Part shown: positions 16,695-26,552 of the stretch, in pieces
Position numbering within the stretch: the first letter of the stretch is position 1
Layout: the number at the start of each line of letters is the position of its first letter
From: Trichococcus paludicola
Lineage (GTDB): Bacteria > Bacillota > Bacilli > Lactobacillales > Aerococcaceae
NCBI RefSeq assembly: GCF_003052295.1
Contig: NZ_QBLC01000001.1
Span: 124,001-188,000, forward strand
Reading direction: 5' to 3'
Length of the DNA: 64,000 nucleotides
The notes under the pieces: model-generated
What the model saw: the letters and a program-made list of their open reading frames with translations, nothing else
Databases searched by the model: none
Told to the model about the DNA's origin: nothing
Position numbers and translations under genes: made by a program

Positions 16695-17450
16695 ATGGAT
16701 ATATTTGATGCGCATTTTCATATTATCGATCCTAGATTCCCATTATTTGCAAATGAAGGCTTTTTGCCGGATCCTTATCGTTTTTCTGATTATGAAGCCA
16801 GCCTGACTTCGTTAGACATCAACTGCGTAGGCGGCGCCATTGTTTCCGGATCTTTCCAAGGCTATGATCAAAGCTATCTGATTGAGACACTGAAGAATAT
16901 CCCAGACAGCTTTGTAGGCGTTGCACAAGTCCCAGCAGTCATTTCTGACATGGAACTGGATTATCTAAATGAACAAAGAGTGCGTGCTGTTCGCTTTAAT
17001 CTCTTTAGAGGAATGGCGGGTCAAAACTTCGATGAAATGTTGGTGCTTTCGAAGCGGGTTTTCGAGAACTTTGGCTGGCATACAGAAATTTATATGGATG
17101 CCAGAAATATTGAAGACCTTTACCCATTCCTAAGCAGAATTCCCAAGCTCGTAATCGATCATCTAGGAATGAACCAGGTTGAAAGCGATAAAATTCGATT
17201 ACTGGTCGAGACCGGGACAATTTTTAAGGCAACCGGCTTTGGCAGAATCAATATGGACCCTATTCCTGTCATGAAAGAAATGCTTGCAATCAATCCGGGA
17301 AGTGTCATCTTTGGGACCGACCTTCCAGGAACGCGGGCAAGAAGGCCTATTTTGCGTTCGGATATTGAGTTGATTGAATCCAATTTTACAGAAAAAGAGA
17401 GCCAGCTGATTTTTAAGGAAACTGCTGAAAAACTTTACCTTCATCACTGA
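16695..17450 (+). CDS. Amidohydrolase-2 family metal-dependent hydrolase (TIM barrel)
   Basis: 251 residues, short for the family. DAHFHI at the N-terminus supplies the first metal ligands, KLVIDHLGM carries the strand-6 type His, and IFGTDLPG the terminal Asp. Members hydrolyse lactones or decarboxylate aromatic acids, for example 2-pyrone-4,6-dicarboxylate lactonases and sugar lactonases. The GAGGAGG ribosome site lies just before ATG 16695. It has its own promoter. Proximity to the dehydrogenase might mean a shared organic-acid or lactone route, but that is only inference. Confidence 0.82.
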   Translation: MDIFDAHFHIIDPRFPLFANEGFLPDPYRFSDYEASLTSLDINCVGGAIVSGSFQGYDQSYLIETLKNIPDSFVGVAQVPAVISDMELDYLNEQRVRAVRFNLFRGMAGQNFDEMLVLSKRVFENFGWHTEIYMDARNIEDLYPFLSRIPKLVIDHLGMNQVESDKIRLLVETGTIFKATGFGRINMDPIPVMKEMLAINPGSVIFGTDLPGTRARRPILRSDIELIESNFTEKESQLIFKETAEKLYLHH

Positions 17451-17554
17451 ATGTCAAAACATAACAAAAGGCCTTGTGCTGATATAATGGAACTGTAGAG
17501 AAATTCGTTGCTGACGCGCTGGAATGCTTTTTCTGAACGGATGGGGGATGCGAT

Positions 17555-18295
17555 ATGCAAGTCGATTGGGCCACAATGAGCGGCAACTATGCGAATTTTG
17601 CCGGGATACTTGCCGGGTTTGTGTTCAGCGGCATTTTCTTGCTTCTTGAGGACGAGAAAAGGGACGCATCCGAGGTCATCAGCATCCTTTTTGTCGGATT
17701 TTTTGGGCTGGTGCTCACAGCCTTTTTGTTTTCGAACATCAGCGGGATGGAAGCGGAGGCGCTTGATCAAGACCGAATACGGATGGTGAGCTTTCATATG
17801 GTGATAGCCAGCATCATCTTCTCGATCGCGATCATGCAAATGTTCCTGAGCCTTGTTTTCATATTCATCCTTTATCAACTGCCGGAGCAGGTCATCAGTC
17901 TGGGGAAAACGATCTATTACGGCTCTTCCCTTATCGCAACGATGTTTGTGATCAGAACGATCCCGGCTCTGTATACTGACGAGACTATCTTGTCAACGCT
18001 ACCCCGAAATTTGTATCTTGCGGTAGCTATTACAGCGGTATTTTCGTTTATCCTCAGCAGACTTTTCAGGAGGAAACTGGATGCCCTGTTCGAACGCTAC
18101 TTCATCATGATCATTACCGCCACTTTTCTGTTCATGCTGCTGCTCGTTGTCCTTTATAATACGCAAATCCATCTGAGGGACATTCCTATTATCGTTGATC
18201 AGGTTATCATGGGGATGTTCACCGTCAATATGATGATCAACAACTTCAGCATCGACCATGAATACCGGATGATGCAGTTGCACAACAAAAAATGA
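17555..18295 (+). CDS. Unknown polytopic membrane protein
   Basis: 246 residues with about seven hydrophobic segments (roughly 14-31, 41-62, 78-105, 114-135, 146-166, 180-202 and 210-230). No named domain is recognised. Short charged loops separate the helices and there is no signal peptide. The start ATG 17555 follows a GGGGGATG-type sequence. It stands alone between the amidohydrolase and the DeoR gene on the same strand. No function is proposed. Confidence 0.75.
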   Translation: MQVDWATMSGNYANFAGILAGFVFSGIFLLLEDEKRDASEVISILFVGFFGLVLTAFLFSNISGMEAEALDQDRIRMVSFHMVIASIIFSIAIMQMFLSLVFIFILYQLPEQVISLGKTIYYGSSLIATMFVIRTIPALYTDETILSTLPRNLYLAVAITAVFSFILSRLFRRKLDALFERYFIMIITATFLFMLLLVVLYNTQIHLRDIPIIVDQVIMGMFTVNMMINNFSIDHEYRMMQLHNKK

Positions 18296-18325
18296 GCGTT
18301 TTATGTCCGTTTTGTGAATTTTATT

Positions 18326-18353
18326 TTGATTTTCCGATTGTTTCAAGTACAAT
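18326..18353 (+). promoter_or_regulatory. Putative promoter of the DeoR-family gene
   Basis: TTGATT, 16-bp spacer, TACAAT, about 25 bases before the ATG at 18379. Confidence 0.6.
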
Positions 18354-18378
18354 ATAAGGAAAGGAACGGGGTGAATGC

Positions 18379-19185
18379 ATGAAGTCTAGTCAAGGGATCG
18401 TTTACAAGAGAAGGCAGCACATCCTGAAGGCCCTTCAGGAAAAGAAAGTTGTATTAGTGGAAGATTTGGCGAAAGAACTGGCTGTCTCGGAAATCACCGT
18501 CAGACGTGATCTGCAGAGTTTCGACGACCAGCATCTGATTGAGCGTTTTTATGGAGGCGCCCGTTTGTTGGAGGGATCTTTTCAAAAAGAAGAGTACCCG
18601 GCTGTCAAGCCGCATCGTTCGAAAAAGCAAGAAATCGCGAAGTTGGCTGCTACTCTGGTCAACGATCATGATATGATCTTCATCAATTCGGGATCTACAG
18701 CATTCCTCTTGCTCAACTATTTATCGGACCGGAATGTCACCATCATAACGAACAACGGCCGGGCCATTTTCAGGAATCCGTCCTCGAAAGCGGAAATTGT
18801 GCTTTCGGGCGGGGAAATATACGAAAAGAAAAAATCGCTCGTTGGGGATTTCGCCTTGTACACTTTCTCCAAAGTGACGGCGAATATCTGCTTTCTGGGT
18901 GTCGGCGGCATCAGTGAAAAAGGGATCACGACCTATGCCTTGCCAGAAACAGCTGTCAATCGGCTGATTCTGGAACGGACGAACGGGCCGCGCATCGTAG
19001 TGGCGGAAGGCAGCAAAGTGGGACGGGAACAAAATTTTTCCACCGCCAGCATCAGCCTCATCACGCATCTGGTCACTGACCGCTCTGCGGATCAGGAAGA
19101 AATCCAGAAGATTGAAGCCAAGGGTGTCAAGGTACTTTACGTTACCGACGTCAATGACGAAGATGAGATCATAATAGAAGATTAA
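18379..19185 (+). CDS. DeoR-family transcriptional regulator, probable repressor of the ascorbate operon
   Basis: 268 residues. The N-terminal winged helix reads VLVEDLAKELAVSEITVRRDLQ, the standard DeoR signature, and is followed by an effector domain of the DeoR C-terminal sensor type with INSGSTAFLL and a GGEIYEKKKSLVG segment. Such proteins are repressors that respond to a sugar phosphate. Position directly before ulaG makes it the likely counterpart of UlaR, although homology to UlaR specifically was not tested. It has its own promoter and terminator, so it is not co-transcribed with the operon by default. Confidence 0.88.
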   Translation: MKSSQGIVYKRRQHILKALQEKKVVLVEDLAKELAVSEITVRRDLQSFDDQHLIERFYGGARLLEGSFQKEEYPAVKPHRSKKQEIAKLAATLVNDHDMIFINSGSTAFLLLNYLSDRNVTIITNNGRAIFRNPSSKAEIVLSGGEIYEKKKSLVGDFALYTFSKVTANICFLGVGGISEKGITTYALPETAVNRLILERTNGPRIVVAEGSKVGREQNFSTASISLITHLVTDRSADQEEIQKIEAKGVKVLYVTDVNDEDEIIIED

Positions 19186-19209
19186 ATAAATAATAACAGA
19201 ATACAGATC

Positions 19210-19257
19210 AAAGCGACAAAGCGCGACGGGTGACCCGTCAGTGTTTTGCCGCTTTTT
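19210..19257 (+). terminator. Intrinsic terminator after the DeoR gene
   Basis: A long imperfect hairpin, AAAGCG through GACGGGT pairing with ACCCGTC through CGCTTT, followed by six T residues. Confidence 0.78.
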
Positions 19258-19379
19258 TGTTGGAATCAGGCTGACCGATGTTCTTAAAGCAATCATAAAG
19301 AAGAATATTGGCTTGCGAATCGTTCATAACCAGTGAAACGATCATAAAAATAAGCTAAAGATTGTTTGTTTTGGACCTA

Positions 19380-19408
19380 TTGCGACTGAAAGCGTTTTAT
19401 TGTATGAT
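19380..19408 (+). promoter_or_regulatory. Putative ula operon promoter overlapped by a cre site
   Basis: TTGCGA, 17-bp spacer, TATGAT. A catabolite response element-like sequence TGAAAGCGTTTTAT (19387-19400, 12 of 14 consensus positions) lies wholly in the spacer, a position that would let CcpA block the promoter when better sugars are present. Confidence 0.65.
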
Positions 19409-19426
19409 TAATTCATCGAAAGAAAT

Positions 19427-19441
19427 GTTCATTATATGAAC
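19427..19441. promoter_or_regulatory. Candidate operator palindrome downstream of the ula promoter
   Basis: GTTCATTATATGAAC has perfect six-base arms. Three related half-sites of the form G(T/A)TCATAA occur nearby at 19322, 19340 and 19477. They are plausible binding sites for the DeoR-family protein. Confidence 0.5.
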
Positions 19442-19509
19442 GTTTTAAGATCGGTGTGCAAATAATAAGAAAAAGTGATCATAACGATTACGCAGAAGGA
19501 GAATGACGA

Positions 19510-20574
19510 ATGGCTAATGTTAATGAGATTACAAAAGAATCTTGGGTATTGAGCACCTTTCCTGAATGGGGCACTTGGCTGAATGAAGAAATCGAAGACA
19601 CAATGGTTGCTGAAAATACATTCGCAATGTGGTGGCTAGGCTGTACAGGCATTTGGTTGAAATCACATGAATCGACTAACATCCTTTGTGATTTGTGGTG
19701 TGGTACAGGCAAACAATCACACGGTAGCGGCAAGATGAAGGACGGCCACCAAATGCAGCGCATGAGCGGCGTTCAAAATATGCAACCTAACCTTAGAGCA
19801 CAGCCTTTTGTCATTGATCCTTTCGCAGTGAAGAACGTGGATGCATTGGTCGTTACGCATATCCATTCCGATCACTTGGACATCAACACAGCAGCGGCTG
19901 TTCTGAAAAACTCGAGCGACGCGGTTAAATTCGTAGGCCCGCAAGCGGTTGTGGATACTTGGATCGGCTGGGGAGTTCCTGAAGAGAAATGCGTAGTCGT
20001 GAAACCGGGAGACAGCGTAAAAATCAAAGACATCGAGATTGTCGCGCTGGAAGCATTCGACCGCACAGCTTTGGTTACGGCTTCTGAAGGAGAAGTTTTA
20101 AGAGGGAAGATGCCACAGGACATGGATTTGATTGCAGTGAACTACTTGTTCAAAACTTCAGGCGGGAACTTGTATCACGCAGGCGATTCTCATTACTGCA
20201 ACTATTTCGCAAAACACGGAAACGATCACCAAGTGGATGTTTGCTTAGGGGCATTCGGCGAAAACCCACGCGGAATCACCGATAAGGTCACTTCAGTGGA
20301 TATGCTGAGAATGGCGGAATCTTTGAATGCGAAAGTAGTCATCCCGGTCCACTACGACATCTGGTCGAACTTCCAGGCGGATCCTAAAGAACTGATCGAA
20401 CTGTGGAAATTCAAAAAAGATCGTCTTCAATACGGATTCAAGCCATACATCTGGCAAGTCGGCGGCAAATTCGTCTATCCGAATGACAAAGACAAAATGG
20501 AGTTCAATTTCAACCGCGGATTTGACGATGTGTTCAGCGTCGAAAATGATTTGCCTTTCACTTCATTCCTATAA
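19510..20574 (+). CDS. ulaG: L-ascorbate-6-phosphate lactonase
   Basis: 354 residues. A cytosolic metallo-beta-lactamase-fold enzyme that opens the lactone ring of L-ascorbate-6-phosphate to give 3-keto-L-gulonate-6-phosphate. The metal motif HIHSDH is at residues 117-122, and later His residues sit in [12 protein letters not shown] and VIPVHYDIW. The N-terminal [13 protein letters not shown] and [13 protein letters not shown] segments match UlaG proteins closely. It is the first gene of the ula operon, with AGAAGGAG just before ATG. A shorter homologue of the same fold lies at 34520. Confidence 0.95.
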   Translation: MANVNEITKESWVLSTFPEWGTWLNEEIEDTMVAENTFAMWWLGCTGIWLKSHESTNILCDLWCGTGKQSHGSGKMKDGHQMQRMSGVQNMQPNLRAQPFVIDPFAVKNVDALVVTHIHSDHLDINTAAAVLKNSSDAVKFVGPQAVVDTWIGWGVPEEKCVVVKPGDSVKIKDIEIVALEAFDRTALVTASEGEVLRGKMPQDMDLIAVNYLFKTSGGNLYHAGDSHYCNYFAKHGNDHQVDVCLGAFGENPRGITDKVTSVDMLRMAESLNAKVVIPVHYDIWSNFQADPKELIELWKFKKDRLQYGFKPYIWQVGGKFVYPNDKDKMEFNFNRGFDDVFSVENDLPFTSFL

Positions 20575-20601
20575 GAACAAGCACCTAAGAGGAGAGATCA
20601 T

Positions 20602-21069
20602 ATGTTAGATGAAGTCATCAAAAATCAAAGGTATTCTTTCCACGAGGGATTCGATAGTTGGCAAGACAGCATCCGTGCTGCTTGTCAACCACTTATCGAA
20701 GAAGGCGCCATCGAGAGCGCTTATCCCGAGTACATCATCGAAAACGTAAACGAATTCGGACCTTACATCGTCATCGCGCCGGATATCTGCATCCCGCATG
20801 CACAAGAAGGCAAGGGCGTAAATGAAACCGCTATCTGCTTCATGCGGACGAAAGTGCCAGTGAACTTCGGGCCGGCAGCCGAGTACGAAGCGCGCATCTT
20901 CTTCGTACTGGCATCGACAGACAACGAGAAACATCTGGCCAACCTATCCACACTTGTGACATTGCTGTCCGACGAAAGTGTCGTGGACGCCTTTATACAA
21001 GCCAACTCAGTCGCTGATTTAGAAAAAATTATGGAAATCGAGGGTGAATATCTTGGAACTACTAATTAG
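20602..21069 (+). CDS. ulaC: PTS ascorbate-specific EIIA component
   Basis: 155 residues, mannitol/fructose-type EIIA fold. The phosphorylated His is H66 in CIPHAQEGKGV. It receives phosphate from HPr and passes it to the EIIB protein encoded at 22581. The gene lies 27 bases after ulaG with a good AGGAG site, and its last bases overlap the start of ulaA. The order G-C-A-B differs from the E. coli order ula-A-B-C. Confidence 0.92.
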   Translation: MLDEVIKNQRYSFHEGFDSWQDSIRAACQPLIEEGAIESAYPEYIIENVNEFGPYIVIAPDICIPHAQEGKGVNETAICFMRTKVPVNFGPAAEYEARIFFVLASTDNEKHLANLSTLVTLLSDESVVDAFIQANSVADLEKIMEIEGEYLGTTN

Positions 21070-22537
21070 TGTATGGACATTCTTTCAAGTTAATATCTTA
21101 ACGCAACCTGCTTTTTTCCTCGGTATTATCGTATTCGTCGGCTATCTATTGCTGGGCAGACCCATATATGACGCTCTTGCCGGATTCATCAAGGCTACTG
21201 TCGGATATCTGGTACTGAATGTAGCGGCTGGCGGTTTGGTCGGAAATTTCCGTCCGATCCTGGCAGGGTTGAAAGAAAGATTCAACCTTTCGGCAGTCGT
21301 AATCGATCCATATTTTGGACAAACAGCTGCACAACAAGCAATCGAAGGTGCAGGACGTTCCTTCAGCCTTATGGTTATCGTTTTGCTTATCGCTTTCATG
21401 GTGAATATTGTTTTAGTCATTTTCCGTAAATATACTAAAGTCCGGACCGTGTTCATCACCGGCCACATCATGGTGCAACAGTCTTCCACTGCTTTATGGC
21501 TTGTCTTGTTCGCTTTTCCTGAATTGCAGGATGCGGGCGTCATCATCATGTTGGGCCTTTTGTTGGGAACGTATTGGTCAGTCTTCTCTAATCTGACAGT
21601 TGAAGCAACGCAAGACTTGACTGAAGGCGGCGGATTTGCCATCGGCCATCAACAAATGTTCGGTGTCTGGTTGACCGATAAATTTGCAGGTAAATTCAGC
21701 AAAAATAGCAAAAAATTGGAAGACGTCACGCTGCCAGGGTTCCTTTCCATCTTCAAAGAAAGCGTCGTTTCTACAAGTATTCTGATGTTCCTGTTCTTCG
21801 GAATCATCATGGGTATCCTCGGGAAAGATCTGATGATGACCATTGACCTAGCCTATACAGGTGAGCGTAACTACATATTCTACATCCTTGAAAAATCGTT
21901 GTACTTCGCAGTCTATCTGCAAATTTTACAACTGGGTGTCCGCATGTTCGTATCAGAATTAACAGAATCCTTCCAAGGGATCTCCAACAAACTGTTACCT
22001 GGTTCTATGCCGGCAATCGACTGTGCAGCAACTTATGGATTCGGTCCAGGAAATGCCGTAACATTCGGATTCTTGTTCGGAGCTTTGGGTCAATTCTTGG
22101 CGATCATCGGCTTGGTTGTATTCAAGAGCCCTGTGTTGGTCATCACCGGATTCGTTCCAGTATTCTTTGATAATGCAACCTTCGCTGTATATGCAAACCA
22201 TAAAGGCGGCATGAAAGCAGCGATGATCATCCCATTCATTTCAGGTGTCATTCAAGTAATCGGCGGCGGCTTGGCTGCCTACATCTTCCAGCTTTCCCAA
22301 TTCGGCGGCTGGCATGGTAACTTCGACTGGGATACTCTGTGGTTAGGATATGGAGTCATCATGAAATACGGCGGTTATGCCGGTGTCGCTGCACTTGTAA
22401 TCGGGATGCTGTTGATACCACAGATTCAATACCGCAAAAACAAAAAACACTACTTCATGATCGCGGAAGATTATGAACAATACAAAGAAGAAATCGAAGC
22501 TGAAAACCAAACTGAATTCAGCACTGAAGTAGCCTAA
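21053..22537 (+). CDS. ulaA: PTS ascorbate-specific EIIC permease
   Basis: About 494 residues with 10-11 membrane helices. The motifs GHIMVQQSS, GFAIGHQQMFGVWL, RMFVSELTESFQGISNKLLPGSMPAIDCAA and NATFAVYANHKGG match UlaA. It takes up L-ascorbate as part of the phosphotransferase system. Starts at GTG 21044 and TTG 21053 are possible. I chose TTG because GAGGG lies at proper spacing before it and the resulting MELLISV start aligns with the E. coli MEILYN start. The gene overlaps ulaC by 17 bases, so translation is coupled. Confidence 0.93.
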   Translation: MELLISVWTFFQVNILTQPAFFLGIIVFVGYLLLGRPIYDALAGFIKATVGYLVLNVAAGGLVGNFRPILAGLKERFNLSAVVIDPYFGQTAAQQAIEGAGRSFSLMVIVLLIAFMVNIVLVIFRKYTKVRTVFITGHIMVQQSSTALWLVLFAFPELQDAGVIIMLGLLLGTYWSVFSNLTVEATQDLTEGGGFAIGHQQMFGVWLTDKFAGKFSKNSKKLEDVTLPGFLSIFKESVVSTSILMFLFFGIIMGILGKDLMMTIDLAYTGERNYIFYILEKSLYFAVYLQILQLGVRMFVSELTESFQGISNKLLPGSMPAIDCAATYGFGPGNAVTFGFLFGALGQFLAIIGLVVFKSPVLVITGFVPVFFDNATFAVYANHKGGMKAAMIIPFISGVIQVIGGGLAAYIFQLSQFGGWHGNFDWDTLWLGYGVIMKYGGYAGVAALVIGMLLIPQIQYRKNKKHYFMIAEDYEQYKEEIEAENQTEFSTEVA

Positions 22538-22580
22538 ACGAAAAACCAAGATCAGGATAGATAACTAGGAGGAATTAATT

Positions 22581-22868
22581 ATGAAAGTACTAGCTGCATG
22601 TGGAAGTGGAATGGGTTCAAGCCAAATCATCAAAATGAAAATTACGAATGTCTTCAAAAAATTGGACATTCCTTTGGAAATCCACCATTGCGCGGTTTCT
22701 GAAGCAAAAACACTGGCTCCGAGCTATGATGTGGTCGTTTGCTCGAATTCTCTCTTGGATGTATTCAAAAATGTGGACCAAAGCAAAACGAAAATCATCG
22801 GGTTGAAGAATCTCTTGTCCGAAAAAGAGATCGAAGAAAAAGTCCGCGAAATCGTCTTGGGCGAATAG
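22581..22868 (+). CDS. ulaB: PTS ascorbate-specific EIIB component
   Basis: 95 residues. The phosphorylated Cys is C7 in [12 protein letters not shown], the classic lactose-type EIIB P-loop. It passes phosphate from EIIA to the sugar carried by UlaA. AGGAGG stands before ATG 22581, 43 bases after ulaA. Confidence 0.93.
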   Translation: MKVLAACGSGMGSSQIIKMKITNVFKKLDIPLEIHHCAVSEAKTLAPSYDVVVCSNSLLDVFKNVDQSKTKIIGLKNLLSEKEIEEKVREIVLGE

Positions 22869-22879
22869 GCGGTGCTCCC

Positions 22880-23608
22880 ATGACATACACTGAATTGAAA
22901 AAAAGGGTGCTGGAAGCTAACCTGCAGTTACCCGAATACGGGTTGGTGAAATTCACCTGGGGCAATGTTTCCGAAATAGACCGTGAAAAGCAAATCATCG
23001 CAATCAAGCCATCCGGGGTCGAGTATGCGGATATGACTGTTGAAGACATCGTTATCGTCGATATGGACGGGAAGGTAGTGGAAGGCAGCCTGAAACCATC
23101 TTCGGATTTGGATACGCATCTTGAACTCTACAGGAACTTCAAGAATATCGGCGGTGTGGTCCATACGCATTCACCATGGGCAACCACTTTGGCGCAAGGG
23201 GGAGCAGAGATTCCGGCCTACGGGACGACGCAAGGGGATTACTTCTACGGGACGATCCCTTGCACCCGCCGGATGACGAGCGAAGAAATCGCGGGATCCT
23301 ATGAACTGGAAACCGGAAAAGTAATCGTCGAGACATTTGAAGCTATCGATGAAGACCAAGTTCCGGGCGTGTTGGTCCACAGCCATGGCCCTTTTGCTTG
23401 GGGAAAGGATGCCTTCGAAGCGGTCCACAATATGGTCGTCATGGAAGAAGTTGCAATGATGTCCTGGCGCAACCGCGTTATGAATCCAGGGATCGAAAGC
23501 ATGCAGCAAGAACTGTTGGACAAACATTTTCTTCGAAAACACGGTCCGGGAGCCTATTATGGACAGGTCAAGGAGGAGAAAGATGACTTACACGTTAGGA
23601 ATCTATGA
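22880..23608 (+). CDS. ulaF: L-ribulose-5-phosphate 4-epimerase
   Basis: 242 residues, class II aldolase/epimerase fold. It converts L-ribulose-5-phosphate to D-xylulose-5-phosphate, the last step of ascorbate breakdown before the pentose phosphate pathway. The zinc ligands appear in [13 protein letters not shown] and [10 protein letters not shown]; the phosphate and substrate segments [10 protein letters not shown] and KPSGVEY are present. The start is ATG 22880, eleven bases after the ulaB stop, with a weak GGCGG site. It overlaps the next gene by 26 bases. AraD paralogues are similar; context decides for UlaF. Confidence 0.92.
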   Translation: MTYTELKKRVLEANLQLPEYGLVKFTWGNVSEIDREKQIIAIKPSGVEYADMTVEDIVIVDMDGKVVEGSLKPSSDLDTHLELYRNFKNIGGVVHTHSPWATTLAQGGAEIPAYGTTQGDYFYGTIPCTRRMTSEEIAGSYELETGKVIVETFEAIDEDQVPGVLVHSHGPFAWGKDAFEAVHNMVVMEEVAMMSWRNRVMNPGIESMQQELLDKHFLRKHGPGAYYGQVKEEKDDLHVRNL

Positions 23609-24425
23609 AAAATCGATGCCGGGCAATCTGAGTTGGAAAGAAAAACTGTCGATTGCGAAAAATACCGGCTATGATTTTTTGGAAATGAGTGTCGATGAAA
23701 CAGACGAGAAGCTGGCACGCATCGAATGGAGCAAGCAAGAGCGGAAAGAACTGCTGGACGCCATGTACGAAGTCGGGCTGCCGATCCGCTCCATGTGCCT
23801 CAGCGGACATCGCAAATATCCACTAGGTTCGCATGATCCGCTCATCCGTGAAAAAAGCTTGGAGATCATGGAAAAAGCCATCGATCTGGCGGATGATCTG
23901 GGAATCCGCATCATCCAATTGGCAGGCTACGATGTCTATTATGAAGACGGTGATCAGCAGACTAAGGAATACTTTATCGAAAATCTGCAGAAAGCCGTAG
24001 ATATGGCAAGCAAAAAAGGCATTCTGTTGGGGTTCGAGACGATGGAAACGCCGTTCATGAACACCGTTGAGAAGGCGATGGAATATGTACATATCATCCA
24101 ATCGCCGTATCTGCAAGTCTATCCGGATACAGGGAACTTGAAGAACGCTTCCTTGTCCTGCACGAACTCCGTTTATGAAGATATCCAAACGGGCAGGGGA
24201 CATATGGTTGCAGCGCATCTGAAGGAAACGATTCCGGGGCATTTCCGTGAAATCCCCTTCGGTACGGGACACGTATCTTTCGAAGAAACGATCAAAACGA
24301 TGTGGAAAGAAGGCGTCCGCCGTTTTGTTGCCGAATTCTGGTATACCGGTCAGGAAAATTGGCTGGAAGACATCCAGTTCGCCCACACTTTCTTAAGAGG
24401 GAAATTTCAAAAAGTTGGCCATTAA
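23583..24425 (+). CDS. ulaE: L-ribulose-5-phosphate 3-epimerase (L-xylulose-5-phosphate epimerase)
   Basis: 280 residues, xylose-isomerase-like TIM barrel. It interconverts L-xylulose-5-phosphate and L-ribulose-5-phosphate. [39 protein letters not shown] and the metal-binding GFETMET and YPDTGNL segments match UlaE/SgbU. The strong AGGAGG at 23572-23577 sets ATG 23583 as the start, inside the end of ulaF. It is the last gene of the operon before a terminator. Confidence 0.94.
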   Translation: MTYTLGIYEKSMPGNLSWKEKLSIAKNTGYDFLEMSVDETDEKLARIEWSKQERKELLDAMYEVGLPIRSMCLSGHRKYPLGSHDPLIREKSLEIMEKAIDLADDLGIRIIQLAGYDVYYEDGDQQTKEYFIENLQKAVDMASKKGILLGFETMETPFMNTVEKAMEYVHIIQSPYLQVYPDTGNLKNASLSCTNSVYEDIQTGRGHMVAAHLKETIPGHFREIPFGTGHVSFEETIKTMWKEGVRRFVAEFWYTGQENWLEDIQFAHTFLRGKFQKVGH

Positions 24426-24433
24426 TTGAGTTT

Positions 24434-24468
24434 GGTTGAAGGTCAAAAGACCTTCAACCATTTTTTAG
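24434..24468 (+). terminator. Intrinsic terminator after ulaE
   Basis: A perfect 11-bp stem GGTTGAAGGTC/GACCTTCAACC with an AAAA loop is followed by ATTTTTT. Transketolase starts only 22 bases later, so partial readthrough is probably meant. Confidence 0.92.
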
Positions 24469-24489
24469 GAAGAGAGGATAAATGGAAAT

Positions 24490-26502
24490 ATGCAAAATAC
24501 ATTTGATCAAATCGACGAGCTGGCGGTAAATACCGTCCGCACATTAAGCATTGAGGCTGTACAGAAAGCCAATTCAGGGCACCCCGGGTTACCGATGGGA
24601 GCGGCGCCAATGGCTTATGCTTTATGGACAAAGCATCTGAAAGTCAACCCTAAGAACAGTTTGTGGGCAGACCGTGATCGTTTCGTATTATCGGCTGGAC
24701 ACGGGTCCTCATTGTTGTACAGCTTGTTGCATTTATCCGGCTTCAATGTAAGTCTGGACGACGTGAAAAACTTCCGTCAATTCGGCAGCAAAACACCTGG
24801 ACACCCGGAAGTGCATGATACGGACGGCGTGGAAGCGACAACCGGTCCTTTGGGACAAGGGATTGCGAATGCGGTCGGTTTCGCGATGGCGGAAGCGCAT
24901 TTAGCTGCTACCTACAACAAAGAAAACTTCCCGGTTGTGGATCACTATACCTACTTCCTGAATGGCGACGGCGATTTGATGGAAGGTATCTCCCATGAAG
25001 CAGCCAGCTTGGCAGGGCACCTGAAATTGGGCAAACTGATTGGTTTGTATGACTCCAACGACATTTCCCTTGACGGCCCGACATCCAAATCCTTTACGGA
25101 AGATGTAGCTGCCCGTTTCGAAGCGTACGGCTGGCAACATATCTTGGTGAAGGATGGCAATGATCTGGAAGCCATCTCGAAAGCCATTGAAGAAGCGAAA
25201 GCAGAAACTGAAAAACCGACTTTGATCGAAATCAAAACCATCATCGGCTTTGGTGCTCCTGACGCTGGAACGCACAAAGTGCATGGCGCTCCATTAGGAG
25301 CGGAAGGCGTTGCTTTTGCTAAAGCGGCATACGGATGTGTGGATGAAGCTTTCTGCGTACCGGCTGAAGTCACAGCGCGATTCAATGAAAAAATGGTTAC
25401 TGAAGGCCAACAGTCTGAAGCAGCATGGACAGCCATGTTCAACGACTACAAAGCGGCTTATCCGGAATTGGCGCAACAATTTGAAGCTGCCATCGCCGGT
25501 AAATTGCCTGAAGGCTGGCAAGACAAGTTACCTACTTATGAAGTGGGCAGCGCAGCCAAAGCAAGCCGTGTGACCAGCGCAGAATCCATCCAAGCATTGG
25601 GTGAAGCTGTACCATACTTCTGGGGCGGTTCTGCGGACCTATCGTCATCAAACAACACAATGATCAAAGCAGCATCCGACTTTGAGCCGGGCAACTATGC
25701 CGGCCGCAATATCTGGTACGGCGTGCGCGAATTCGCGATGGCCGCTATCATGAACGGCATCGTATTGCATGGCGGAACCAGAACGTATGTAGGGACATTC
25801 TTCGTCTTCACAGATTATCTGCGTCCAGCGATGCGTTTGGCTGCCATTTCGCACTTGCCTGGCACTTACGTGATGACGCATGACTCGATCGCAGTCGGCG
25901 AAGACGGCCCGACACACGAGCCGGTTGAACACTTGTCCAGCTACCGCGGAATGCCAAACTTGACGGTTCTGCGTCCGGCTGACGGCAACGAAGTCAGCGC
26001 AGCATGGGAAATCGCCGTGTCTTCAACAGACAAACCAACGATGTTGGTGCTGACGCGCCAAAACTTGCCTGTCCTTGAAGGAACGCCAACGTTGGCACGC
26101 GAAGGCGTGAAGAAAGGTGCTTACGTACTTTCTCCACAACAAGGCGAAACGCCTGCCGGCATCCTGATTGCAACCGGTTCGGAAGTGAGCCTGGCTATGG
26201 AAGCGCAGCAACAATTGCGTGAAGCCGGAGTGGACGTCTCTGTCGTCTCCATGCCGAGTTTCGATCTGTTCGAAGCGCAGGATGCAGCCTACAAAGAAAC
26301 AGTCTTGCCTGGCGCAGTCCGCAACCGCATGTCCATCGAAATGGGCGCGACCTTCGGTTGGGAACGTTATGTCGGCCTGGATGGCCTAGCTTACGGCATC
26401 GATACTTACGGCGCAAGCGGTAACGGCCACGTGGTGATGGATGAGTTCGGCTTTACGACCGAAAAAGTGGTTGCGGCCTATCAAGCGAAGTTCGGAAAGT
26501 AA
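24490..26502 (+). CDS. tkt: Transketolase
   Basis: 670 residues, full length. A thiamine-diphosphate enzyme that moves two-carbon units between sugar phosphates. The N-terminal [30 protein letters not shown] and the GDGDLMEG cofactor motif are present, as are the [10 protein letters not shown] and [11 protein letters not shown] blocks. No promoter separates it from ulaE, only a terminator, and it would consume the D-xylulose-5-phosphate made by UlaF. It may be an operon-dedicated copy beside a housekeeping one elsewhere, which cannot be checked here. Confidence 0.95.
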   Translation: MQNTFDQIDELAVNTVRTLSIEAVQKANSGHPGLPMGAAPMAYALWTKHLKVNPKNSLWADRDRFVLSAGHGSSLLYSLLHLSGFNVSLDDVKNFRQFGSKTPGHPEVHDTDGVEATTGPLGQGIANAVGFAMAEAHLAATYNKENFPVVDHYTYFLNGDGDLMEGISHEAASLAGHLKLGKLIGLYDSNDISLDGPTSKSFTEDVAARFEAYGWQHILVKDGNDLEAISKAIEEAKAETEKPTLIEIKTIIGFGAPDAGTHKVHGAPLGAEGVAFAKAAYGCVDEAFCVPAEVTARFNEKMVTEGQQSEAAWTAMFNDYKAAYPELAQQFEAAIAGKLPEGWQDKLPTYEVGSAAKASRVTSAESIQALGEAVPYFWGGSADLSSSNNTMIKAASDFEPGNYAGRNIWYGVREFAMAAIMNGIVLHGGTRTYVGTFFVFTDYLRPAMRLAAISHLPGTYVMTHDSIAVGEDGPTHEPVEHLSSYRGMPNLTVLRPADGNEVSAAWEIAVSSTDKPTMLVLTRQNLPVLEGTPTLAREGVKKGAYVLSPQQGETPAGILIATGSEVSLAMEAQQQLREAGVDVSVVSMPSFDLFEAQDAAYKETVLPGAVRNRMSIEMGATFGWERYVGLDGLAYGIDTYGASGNGHVVMDEFGFTTEKVVAAYQAKFGK

Positions 26503-26552
26503 GCCGAGTAAAGCGATACGTATGCGAGGCTAATGATGAAGGGAGCACATTA

